Source of the DNA: Mageeibacillus sp. UBA5438
GTDB taxonomy: Bacteria; Bacillota; Clostridia; Saccharofermentanales; DTU023
DNA length: 5,113 nucleotides
Direction of reading: 5' to 3'
Assembly: GCA_002427535.1 (NCBI GenBank)
Contig: DIRK01000009.1
Span: forward strand, 1,362 to 6,474
Below are positions 1-4,859 of the stretch, piece by piece. The position numbers and the translations under genes are program-made. Below the pieces are notes generated by a model, which saw only the letters and a list, made by a program, of their open reading frames with translations, was not told the origin of the DNA and searched no databases. Each line of letters opens with the position of its first letter. Within the stretch, counting starts at the first letter, position 1.

Positions 1-45
1 AGAGCGCCACGCCTGTTATATCAAAACAATTTTTAAGGAATCACT

Positions 46-672
46 ATGTACGACACAATACTGTTTTTAGACTTTGACGGCACCATTACCTCCGAAGAGA
101 CATTGGAGGGCAGTATGCGCCGCACAATCGATCCCGATCTTTACAAAGAGAAGCAAAAGGAAATGTTTGAGGGGAAGATCACCCTTGCCGAAGCGCTCCA
201 CATGGGATTTGAAACAATCCCCTCGGAGAAACTCCCCATCATTTTGGACTATGTGCGCTCAGTGCCGATCCGCCCCGGTTTTTCGGAGCTGCTCGATGAG
301 ATGGAGCGCCAAGGAATCCCCGTGGTGGTCATTTCAGGCGGCTTAAAGCCGACCATCGATGAGAAGCTTGCCCCCTACCGCGACCGCCTTTTGGGCGTGC
401 ACAGCGTGGAACTTGACGTCCAAGGCCCCACCATGCGCCTTATCTCCGACTATGAGGAGAAGGGAGACCTTTTACAAAAGACGCTTGTCATGGAACAATA
501 TGAGTACAAGAAAGCGTATTGTGCGGGAGACAGCTTCACGGATATTCAGATGGCCCTTATCTCCGACAAGGTTTTCGCCCGCGATAGGCTTGCAAAGTAC
601 TTAGAAGATCGATCGCTCCCCTTTATTCCCTGGGAGGATTTCTTCGACATACGAGACTATCTGAAGAGGTAA
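46..672 (+). CDS. HAD-IB phosphatase, MtnX/SerB-like
   Basis: A 208-residue cytoplasmic HAD-superfamily phosphatase. All four HAD motifs are visible: motif I DFDGT at residues 9-13 (nucleophile D9, acid/base D11), motif II serine S97 in VVISGG, motif III lysine K139 in EKGD, and motif IV GDSFTD at 161-166 with acidic D162 and D166. The roughly 60 residues between motifs I and II are predicted helical, matching the small C1 cap of the HAD-IB group, which includes phosphoserine phosphatase and MtnX (the enol-phosphate phosphatase of methionine salvage). Length is near the family norm. The ATG start is supported by AAGGA at 35-39, six bases upstream. It is the first gene of a + strand run; the next start lies five bases after its stop. 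No other methionine-salvage or serine genes are in view, so the substrate is unknown. The family call is firm; a specific MtnX role is only a guess. Confidence 0.9.
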   Translation: MYDTILFLDFDGTITSEETLEGSMRRTIDPDLYKEKQKEMFEGKITLAEALHMGFETIPSEKLPIILDYVRSVPIRPGFSELLDEMERQGIPVVVISGGLKPTIDEKLAPYRDRLLGVHSVELDVQGPTMRLISDYEEKGDLLQKTLVMEQYEYKKAYCAGDSFTDIQMALISDKVFARDRLAKYLEDRSLPFIPWEDFFDIRDYLKR

Positions 673-677
673 GCATC

Positions 678-998
678 GTGCCCCATAACATTGACTTTGA
701 AACAGGTGTGCTCACCGCGTTTGCGGAATGTGTGCAGCGCGAAGCGAAGCCTTTGGCTTTCAGTTCCCCCTTGGCGCCTGACTTTGCAAAACACTTTTTG
801 GAAAAAGCCAAAAACACAGTCGAGGCCTTCGACGTCTCCCTTTATGTGGAGGAGTCAATCGTCGACACGGACTTTTCGAAAAGAGAGGACCTGCAAGGCC
901 TTACGGTGTTCATCCTGTACAAGTATGACGATGACTTAAAGGCCTATCTTGATTTCAAAGCTCAGGTGGAACAAGTGGGAACAGGAAAATCGCTATGA
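678..998 (+). CDS. small protein of unknown family, apparently frameshifted
   Basis: As read, this encodes 106 residues from a GTG start with AAGAGG at 664-669 eight bases upstream, five bases after the phosphatase stop. I do not recognise the family. The protein is soluble, acidic to neutral, without signal peptide or membrane segment. The last ten residues after Q96 (VEQVGTGKSL) look unlike the rest. From 967 the next frame reads on naturally for 39 codons (WNKWEQENRYDSRLRK and onward) to a TAA at 1084-1086, which would give a 135-residue protein. That stop overlaps the ribosome site of the next gene, the spacing expected within this tight operon. I infer that the intact gene is 678-1086 with one extra base near 966, or an equivalent indel between 940 and 996. 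Whether this is mutation, sequencing error or recoding cannot be told from one sequence. Confidence 0.75.
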   Translation: MPHNIDFETGVLTAFAECVQREAKPLAFSSPLAPDFAKHFLEKAKNTVEAFDVSLYVEESIVDTDFSKREDLQGLTVFILYKYDDDLKAYLDFKAQVEQVGTGKSL

Positions 999-1086
999 CA
1001 GCCGTTTGAGGAAACTTGCGACCGCCGATCTCTGCCGCCTGTTGGGATACTCCGAAAAGCATATCGAAGCGATGTTGGAAGAATAA
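940..1086 (+). pseudogene. out-of-frame 3' part of the 678 gene
   Basis: This frame is open from just after a TAA at 937-939 to the TAA at 1084-1086. From 967 it encodes a plausible C-terminal domain tail: a Trp/Glu/Arg-rich helix followed by ADLCRLLGYSEKHIEAMLEE, which looks like a short helical, HTH-like ending although no named family is claimed. It has no start codon with a ribosome site of its own, and joins smoothly to residue Q96 of the upstream frame when one base is skipped. It ends 10 bases before the ATG of the DsrE-like gene. The best reading is that 678-1086 was one gene. Confidence 0.65.
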
Positions 1087-1096
1087 AGGAGCCACT

Positions 1097-1435
1097 ATGA
1101 AAAAGATTTTATTTTACGGTATGACCGGTGAGAAGATGTGTTTTCAACACATTTTATTGAACGCGCTCGATTGTCACGCGGAGGGGATGGAGGTCAAGAT
1201 CATTTTCGAGGGTGCCTCGGTGAAGCTTGTTTCCATTTTTGAAGAGGAAAACAACCCGCTCTACCAACAGGCCAAGGAAAATGACCTCATCCAAGGCGTC
1301 TGCCTGGCCTGTTCAAAAGTGATGGGCGTGTATGAAAAGAACCTTGCTTCAGGCCTTGCGATGCTCTCGGATATGTCGGGGCACGCCGGCATTAAAGCCT
1401 ATGCCCTGGATGGTTTTGAGACGATCAGTCTTTAG
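1097..1435 (+). CDS. DsrE/DsrF-like small protein with CxxC motif
   Basis: A 112-residue protein resembling the DsrE/DsrF-like fold: an N-terminal beta strand MKKILFYGM, a following helix that starts with a cysteine (C15), a strand EVKIIFEG, and a late GVCLACS loop carrying C69 and C72. In DsrE-fold proteins a cysteine in this later region is the sulfur or redox site, so a sulfur-transfer or thiol role is possible but not shown. No signal peptide or membrane segment is seen, so it should be cytoplasmic. The start is the ATG with AAAGGA at 1085-1090, six bases upstream; an in-frame TTG at 1016 is rejected because it lies inside the preceding gene and lacks a ribosome site. It is third in the phosphatase operon. 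Its last 11 bases overlap the 3' end of a convergent gene, and no terminator is visible. Confidence 0.82.
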   Translation: MKKILFYGMTGEKMCFQHILLNALDCHAEGMEVKIIFEGASVKLVSIFEEENNPLYQQAKENDLIQGVCLACSKVMGVYEKNLASGLAMLSDMSGHAGIKAYALDGFETISL

Positions 1436-1682
1436 TACCCTCCAACAGGATATCTTTATCCAGCCAATAGCCGTTGGCTTTCGCAATGGTCTGAAAGTGC
1501 GCGGCGATGACCAGAGAGCCGAACATGAGGCTCTCACCTTTTTCGGTGTACACCGACCATGCGGCCTTGCGCGTATCGAGCGACGGTTGCATGTAGGTGA
1601 CGCCTCTTTGGGCCATCACGATCGCAAGTTCATACCCCTCTTGGGGGGTACCGGTCTTTAATGATGTTAACCAATTAGCCAT
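1425..1682 (-). CDS. orphan small protein, downstream paralog
   Basis: An 85-residue protein of no family I recognise. Its reality is supported by a tandem paralog at 1773-1997: 40 of the first 74 residues are identical, including WL-SL, TPQEG-ELAI, QPS, VY-E, SL and HFQT-A-AN-YW. It is predicted to be a soluble, mostly helical cytoplasmic protein without cysteine. It differs from its paralog by a 12-residue tail (DKDILLEGTKD at the end). The ATG has a near-perfect GGGAGGT ribosome site five bases upstream, and both lie in one arm of an 18-bp inverted repeat (1680-1697). A strong sigma70-type promoter lies just upstream. The 3' end overlaps the convergent DsrE-like gene by 11 bases. Expression is likely controlled at transcription start, at translation, or both. 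Function is unknown. Confidence 0.85.
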   Translation of the reverse strand: MANWLTSLKTGTPQEGYELAIVMAQRGVTYMQPSLDTRKAAWSVYTEKGESLMFGSLVIAAHFQTIAKANGYWLDKDILLEGTKD

Positions 1683-1697
1683 TTTTACCTCCCTCGC

Positions 1698-1715
1698 GGC
1701 CCGATCTTCGGTGCC
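1698..1715 (-). promoter_or_regulatory. leader hairpin before the ribosome site
   Basis: In - strand RNA, GGC-A-CCGA pairs with UCGG-GCC around an AGA loop, giving seven base pairs with one bulged A. It directly abuts the arm holding the ribosome site. In short RNA from the internal promoter it would be the main structure in the 5' leader; in longer RNA it would sit inside the loop of the 18-bp stem. Confidence 0.45.
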
Positions 1716-1718
1716 TTT

Positions 1719-1728
1719 GCCTTAAGGC
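1719..1728. promoter_or_regulatory. 10-bp palindrome at predicted start site
   Basis: GCCTTAAGGC is a perfect palindrome centred on the predicted transcription start of the promoter at 1730-1760. A position overlapping the start is typical of repressor operators. A 10-bp palindrome can arise by chance and no regulator gene is in view, so the operator role is a weak inference. Confidence 0.3.
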
Positions 1729-1729
1729 C

Positions 1730-1760
1730 ATTATATAAGCGAGGGGGGTAAAAATGTCAA
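1730..1760 (-). promoter_or_regulatory. sigma70-type promoter for the 1425-1682 gene
   Basis: On the - strand, TTGACA (1760-1755) is followed after exactly 17 bases by TATATA (1737-1732), or after 19 bases by TATAAT (1735-1730). The -35 box is consensus. The predicted start is about 1724-1725, some 42 bases before the ATG at 1682. The -35 begins 12 bases after the stop of the upstream paralog. The spacer coincides with most of one arm of the inverted repeat, so RNA from this promoter would not contain that arm. Confidence 0.7.
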
Positions 1761-1772
1761 ATCAAATTGCTA

Positions 1773-1997
1773 TTAGCGCCAGTAATTATTCGCGGCGGCA
1801 ACCGTTTGGAAGTGCGTGGCGACGACCTGTGAGGCCGCGGTCAGACTGTCGGCGTTCTCCGAATAGACGGGGCGCAGTTTTTCCCTTATTTCAGCGGAAG
1901 GCTGCGTATAGGCGACGCCTTTTCGTGCCAATGTAATGGCGAGTTCAAAACCCTCTTGCGGGGTATCGGTGATTAATGATTTGAGCCAGGTATCCAT
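1773..1997 (-). CDS. orphan small protein, upstream paralog
   Basis: A 74-residue protein paralogous to the product of 1425-1682 (about 54% identity over its whole length) and likewise of no recognised family. Conserved stretches TPQEG, ELAI, QPS, HFQT and YW near the C-terminus mark the family. It is predicted soluble and helical. I chose the ATG at 1997 because the protein then aligns end to end with its paralog (MDTWLKSL against MANWLTSL); the ribosome site there is only moderate (AGAGAG). An in-frame ATG at 2036 would add 13 residues and has a slightly better AGGAT site, so 1773-2036 is the alternative. A small hairpin (2019-2033) lies between the two starts. The gene precedes its paralog on the same strand with 90 bases between stop and start. 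Confidence 0.8.
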   Translation of the reverse strand: MDTWLKSLITDTPQEGFELAITLARKGVAYTQPSAEIREKLRPVYSENADSLTAASQVVATHFQTVAAANNYWR

Positions 1998-2018
1998 GAT
2001 GTTTCTCTCTTTCGCAAT

Positions 2019-2033
2019 ACGCCTTTCAGGCGT
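2019..2033 (-). other. small hairpin in the upstream-paralog leader
   Basis: ACGCCT and AGGCGT form a 6-bp stem with a three-base loop. It lies between the two possible start codons (2036 and 1997) of the upstream paralog. If translation begins at 1997 the hairpin belongs to the 5' leader about 20 bases before the start. No T-run follows on the - strand, so it is not a terminator for upstream RNA. Role unknown. Confidence 0.3.
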
Positions 2034-2103
2034 CATTTTCTATCCTGACCTCATTATCCTCATTCCCACCCGCTCGATGGTTCTCCTCGTTACATAACCA
2101 CGA

Positions 2104-2217
2104 TCAGTCGCGCTCTTTCTCCCATTCAAGGATCTTTCCCGTCACAGAATCGATCTTATACTCGTATTCCCAACCGCCGACCTTTTGGGTAGTTTGAAGG
2201 GTACATCGGGACAGCAT
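2104..2217 (-). pseudogene. PepSY-domain C-terminal remnant
   Basis: A 37-codon frame on the - strand ends with GGWEYEYKIDSVTG followed by KILEWEKERD and a TGA. This matches the C-terminal strand-turn-strand of PepSY domains, whose typical form is YEYEIDA-TG-IL-wEke-D. Only about the last 25 residues are PepSY-like; the rest of the domain and any signal peptide are missing. The ATG at 2217 follows a TAA directly and has no ribosome site. PepSY proteins are usually exported or membrane-bound and often linked to protease inhibition, but this fragment cannot be expected to work. It lies in the same direction as the paralog genes downstream. I read it as the tail of a deleted gene; a small standalone peptide is less likely. 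Confidence 0.6.
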
Positions 2218-2220
2218 TAT

Positions 2221-2249
2221 TTGACTTGATGTTGTTTTTACGGTATTCT
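2221..2249 (+). promoter_or_regulatory. weak promoter candidate for the transporter operon
   Basis: TTGACT at 2221-2226 is followed after 17 bases by TATTCT at 2244-2249. The -35 matches the sigma70 consensus at five of six positions and the -10 at four of six. It would give a leader of roughly 250 bases before the ATPase gene. No better candidate was found closer, but the match is modest. Confidence 0.3.
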
Positions 2250-2382
2250 TCGAACTTAAGCCGTCCGGTTTGACTGGCTCCGAACCGGCGGATAGACAAC
2301 AGGATATTGAACATTAAGTGATTTGATGGATGTTTCCTTCCGGTCGAGCTACAAGAAAAGGCCGGATTGAATGTGAGTAGCA

Positions 2383-2398
2383 ACCGCTTTTAGGCGGT
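2383..2398 (+). other. hairpin upstream of the transporter leader
   Basis: ACCGC and GCGGT form a 5-bp stem with the six-base loop TTTTAG, followed by only CTTTG. As a + strand terminator it is weak because the T-run is short. It may be the first element of the structured leader before the transporter genes. Confidence 0.35.
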
Positions 2399-2425
2399 CT
2401 TTGCATAATTGATTTTGTGTTATTG

Positions 2426-2491
2426 AGGACTTCGGTCTGACTTACGTGAATGGCGTTTCCATCCGGTAAGTTGGGCGCGAAGTTTTTTTTT
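2426..2491 (+). terminator. candidate attenuator: alternative stems ending in T9
   Basis: ACTTCG (2429-2434) can pair with CGAAGT (2478-2483), extended by G-U and A-U pairs to 2426/2486, and the 3' arm runs straight into nine T residues (2483-2491). Inside lies a second stem, ACTTAC (2440-2445) with GTAAGT (2466-2471), itself capped by ATGG/CCAT. The same ACTTCG can instead fold locally as GGAC-UUCG-GUCU (2427-2438), a very stable cUUCGg tetraloop, which would release the T-run arm. Two exclusive folds before a T-run, 17 bases ahead of the TTG start, resemble a transcription attenuator or riboswitch platform. I could not match it to a known riboswitch class. Confidence 0.45.
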
Positions 2492-2507
2492 GTTTGGGAG
2501 GGTAATT

Positions 2508-3629
2508 TTGATACGTTTTGAACAAGTGGTAAAAAGTTACGGGGATCGCGTGATCCTCGATCATATTGATTTTGAAATCAAGGAGGGCGAGTTTGTGGTC
2601 CTGATCGGGCCCTCGGGCTGTGGGAAGACCACGACCTTAAAGTCTATCAACCGACTCATTGAGCCCGAAGAGGGGCGCATCTTTGTGGGGGGCCGCGACA
2701 TCATGGAGACCAATCCCGTGCTGCTTAGGCGCAAGATCGGCTATGTCATCCAGGAGATCGGGCTTTTCCCGAACATGACCGTGGCCGAGAACATCGCGGT
2801 GGTCCCCAAGCGCCTGAAATATGACAAACAGCGGATCGATAAGATCACCCGCGAATTGCTCGAGATGGTGGATATGTCGTACGAGGAGTACGCCCATAAA
2901 TATCCCTCTCAGCTTTCGGGCGGACAGCAGCAGCGCATTGGGGTGCTGCGGGCCTTGGCGGCCTCACCGCCGATCGTTTTAATGGATGAGCCCTTCGGAG
3001 CCCTAGATCCCATGACGCGCAATGCCCTGCAAGATGAAATCGTAAGACTCCATAAGAAGCTCAAAAAGACCTTTGTCTTTGTCACACATGACATGGAGGA
3101 GGCTTTGAAGCTTGCGGACACCATTGTTTTTATGGATGAAGGCAAGATCGTGCAGATGGACTCCCCGGACGAGATGCTTGAAAACCCAAAAAGCGAGCTG
3201 ATTAAGCGGTTCATGGGCAAGCATCTGTCCGATAACGGGGTCGTTTCATTGACGACGCAGGACATCATGAAGGCGCCTCCCGCGAGCGTCTACAAGCGTG
3301 AAGGCGTGAAAAAGAGTACCGAGATCATGGCGCGCAGACAGTTGGACGCGCTCATCATCAAAAATGAAGATGAGACCTACGCGGGGACCGTGTCGGTCAG
3401 AAATATCAGGCGTTACGGCAAGGAGGCGAAAAATATCGGGGAGATTCCCATGTCACCCCATATTACGTCCTACGTCTCAGATGACGCCTCGGAGAGCCTC
3501 GATAAACTCCTTGATTCCGATGAGGATTTCATTGTCGTCTTGAACGACAAGGAGGAGGTCGCGGGCATCGTCACCAAGACCAGTATGGCCCGTGCCATGG
3601 CGGACGCGCTTTGGGGGGATGAATCATGA
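2508..3629 (+). CDS. opuCA: osmoprotectant ABC transporter ATPase with CBS domains
   Basis: A 373-residue ATPase of the OpuCA/ProV type that powers import of compatible solutes at the membrane. The nucleotide-binding domain shows Walker A GPSGCGKTT (34-42), Q-loop Q82, signature LSGGQQQR (136-143), Walker B IVLMDEP (156-162), D-loop ALD (165-167) and switch H194. Two CBS repeats follow, about residues 250-302 and 313-365; in this family they sense ionic strength or bind cyclic di-AMP. Length matches OpuCA (about 380). I chose the TTG start at 2508 because GGGAGGG (2496-2502) lies five bases upstream and the protein then begins MIRFEQVVKSYG as in relatives; the earlier in-frame TTG at 2490 lies inside the T-run and has no ribosome site. 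Its stop overlaps the next start (ATGA). It follows a structured leader that may regulate it. Confidence 0.93.
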   Translation: MIRFEQVVKSYGDRVILDHIDFEIKEGEFVVLIGPSGCGKTTTLKSINRLIEPEEGRIFVGGRDIMETNPVLLRRKIGYVIQEIGLFPNMTVAENIAVVPKRLKYDKQRIDKITRELLEMVDMSYEEYAHKYPSQLSGGQQQRIGVLRALAASPPIVLMDEPFGALDPMTRNALQDEIVRLHKKLKKTFVFVTHDMEEALKLADTIVFMDEGKIVQMDSPDEMLENPKSELIKRFMGKHLSDNGVVSLTTQDIMKAPPASVYKREGVKKSTEIMARRQLDALIIKNEDETYAGTVSVRNIRRYGKEAKNIGEIPMSPHITSYVSDDASESLDKLLDSDEDFIVVLNDKEEVAGIVTKTSMARAMADALWGDES

Positions 3630-4249
3630 GTTTTTTTGACATGTACGGACAAAAAATCATGATCGCCTTCGGCGTCCATTTTCTCTATGTGCTCGTGTCG
3701 GTGGGAATCGGCTTTGGGGTGGCATTGCTGTTGGGTATTTTGTTGTCGCGTGTTCCGAAAATCGCGCGATTTGCACTCCCTATTATTGCAATCTTTCAGA
3801 CCATTCCCGGGATTGTCTTTATCGGGGTCCTATTCCTCTATTTCGGCATGAAGCCTGTGACGGTCATCACGGCGCTTGCCATCTACGCGATGTTCCCCAT
3901 CCTGAAGAACACCTATGTGGGTTTGTTGGACGTCGATCCCAGCCTGATTGAGGCGGCAAGGGGCTGCGGGATGTCAAGGACCGAGCGCTTGTTTGAAGTG
4001 GAACTTCCCCTAGCGATGCCGTCCATTATCGGGGGGCTTCGCATGTCCACCGTGTACACGGTGAGCTGGGCGGTGTTGGCCTCCATGATCGGCTTAGGCG
4101 GTTTGGGTGAGTTTATTTACATCGGCATTGCCACGAATCGAAATGCCTTGATTGTCGCGGGGGCGGTGCCGGCCGCGATCATGGCGATCGGTTTGAGTTA
4201 TCTCATTGACGCCTTCCAAAAGAGAACTAAAAGAAAGGTGGGTGCCTGA
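3626..4249 (+). CDS. osmoprotectant ABC transporter permease (OpuCB/OpuCD type)
   Basis: A 207-residue inner-membrane permease of the ProW/OpuCB family. Hydrophobic segments lie near residues 13-40, 50-72, 76-95, 143-165 and 174-195. The cytoplasmic EAA loop that docks on the ATPase is present as EAARGCGMSRTERLFEVELP (109-129, read with the following A at 130), followed by the usual PSIIGGLR. The conserved QTIPG stretch (58-62) and the IGLGGLGEFI turn (155-164) are family hallmarks. The ATG overlaps the ATPase stop by four bases and its own stop overlaps the next start by one base, so the genes are probably translationally coupled. Length is normal for the family. Which of the two permeases corresponds to OpuCB cannot be settled by sequence alone. 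Confidence 0.92.
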   Translation: MSFFDMYGQKIMIAFGVHFLYVLVSVGIGFGVALLLGILLSRVPKIARFALPIIAIFQTIPGIVFIGVLFLYFGMKPVTVITALAIYAMFPILKNTYVGLLDVDPSLIEAARGCGMSRTERLFEVELPLAMPSIIGGLRMSTVYTVSWAVLASMIGLGGLGEFIYIGIATNRNALIVAGAVPAAIMAIGLSYLIDAFQKRTKRKVGA

Positions 4250-4845
4250 TGAATACGAAGATTTTATTGGAGCATCTCTACCTCGTATTACTGTCGGTGG
4301 TGTTGTCGATCGCGGTCGGACTTCCCTTAGGGATCACGGCTTACCTCTACAAGCCGTTTAGAAGGCCGCTCTTGCGCGTCACGGAGCTTTTACAGACCAT
4401 CCCCGCCTTAGCGCTCCTGGGCATGGTCATGCTTGTTGTAGGCGCGGGTAAGACGACCGTGATCATCGGCTTGTTGCTCTATTCTTTGCTCCCGATCGTG
4501 CACAACAGCTATATCGGGTTGGCGCAGATTGACCCGGCTATTAAGCGTGCGGCGCGGGGGATGGGGATGTCCAAGTTTGACCGCCTTTTTGCCGTGGAAC
4601 TGCCCCTTGCCTTCCCCCTTATCTTCACGGGGATCCGTATCGCGACGGTCACCTCGGTGGGGATCGCTGTCTTTGCGACTTCGGTCGGTGGCGGAGGCTT
4701 GGGCGCTTTGATCAATCAGGGGATCCGCACACAGAACATGCAAAAAATACTGTCAGGCACGCTCTCGTTAATGGCGATGGCCGTGATCTTTGACGCCGTG
4801 ATGGCGTGGATCGAGAAGCGCCTGAACAAGCGCAAAAGCGCCTAA
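4249..4845 (+). CDS. second osmoprotectant ABC transporter permease
   Basis: A 198-residue ProW/OpuC-family permease, paralogous to the preceding one and expected to form a heterodimer with it in the membrane. Hydrophobic segments lie near residues 9-32, 50-66, 69-90, 130-156 and 166-188. Shared hallmarks are QTIPALALLG (49-58), the docking loop RAARGMGMSKFDRLFAVELP (100-119) and VGGGGLGALI (146-155). The first residue of the EAA motif is replaced, giving KRAARG. The start codon shares one base with the previous stop (TGATG), so it likely depends on re-initiation; a clear independent ribosome site is limited to GGTGG (4237-4241). It is followed after 14 bases by the receptor gene. Confidence 0.92.
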   Translation: MNTKILLEHLYLVLLSVVLSIAVGLPLGITAYLYKPFRRPLLRVTELLQTIPALALLGMVMLVVGAGKTTVIIGLLLYSLLPIVHNSYIGLAQIDPAIKRAARGMGMSKFDRLFAVELPLAFPLIFTGIRIATVTSVGIAVFATSVGGGGLGALINQGIRTQNMQKILSGTLSLMAMAVIFDAVMAWIEKRLNKRKSA

Positions 4846-4859
4846 AAAAGGAGAATCAC

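Larger units (their letters stand above)
1680..1756. repeat. 18-bp inverted repeat flanking a 41-bp spacer
   Basis: The arm at 1680-1697 (CATTTTTACCTCCCTCGC) and the arm at 1739-1756 (GCGAGGGGGGTAAAAATG) are reverse complements with 17 of 18 matches. In - strand RNA the single mismatch is C against A. The 1680-1697 arm contains the ribosome site and ATG of the downstream paralog gene, so in RNA that runs through from the upstream paralog the start site would be locked in a long stem. The 41-bp spacer holds a -10 element, a 10-bp palindrome and a smaller hairpin. The arms are seen directly; the RNA role is inferred. Confidence 0.85.
1998..2507. other. 510-base stretch without an intact gene
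   Basis: Between the upstream paralog and the transporter ATPase no complete gene is supported. The stretch holds a small hairpin at 2019-2033, a PepSY gene remnant on the - strand (2104-2217), a weak + strand promoter candidate (2221-2249), an inverted pair CCGGTT/AACCGG at 2265-2270 and 2283-2288, and a structured leader ending in a T-run before the ATPase gene. A 75-residue open frame on the - strand (2383-2156) overlaps the remnant and looks unlike a real protein. The region may be decayed DNA between two operons. Confidence 0.6.

Noticed and set aside
1016..1096. An upstream TTG extension of the DsrE-like gene.
   Set aside because: The extension would overlap the repaired preceding gene and has no ribosome site, while the ATG at 1097 has a good one and begins with the expected MKKILFYG strand.
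1462..1479. Hairpin AGCCAA/TTGGCT after the DsrE-like gene as a possible + strand terminator.
   Set aside because: Only six pairs and no T-run follows; it lies in codons for the conserved NGYW region of the convergent gene.
1632..1650. Inverted TACCCC/GGGGTA sequence in the downstream paralog.
   Set aside because: It falls on the codons of the conserved TPQEGY motif and is explained by coding constraint.
1680..1756. The inverted repeat as an invertible promoter switch.
   Set aside because: The arms are short, the spacer is only 41 bp, no recombinase gene is in view, and the -35 lies at the edge of an arm. Control at the RNA level explains the position of the ATG and ribosome site better.
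1754..1936. A + strand open frame of 60 codons that starts with an ATG behind GGGGGG in the right arm of the inverted repeat.
   Set aside because: It is antisense to the upstream paralog, whose reality is shown by end-to-end identity with its neighbour. The ribosome-like sequence is simply the mirror copy in the inverted repeat, and no + strand promoter fits.
2265..2288. CCGGTT/AACCGG inverted pair with a 12-base loop.
   Set aside because: Six pairs with a long loop and no T-run or neighbouring signal; not distinguishable from chance.
2156..2383. A 75-residue open frame on the - strand.
   Set aside because: No ribosome site, unusual composition, and it overlaps the PepSY remnant in another frame. 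It resembles no family I know.
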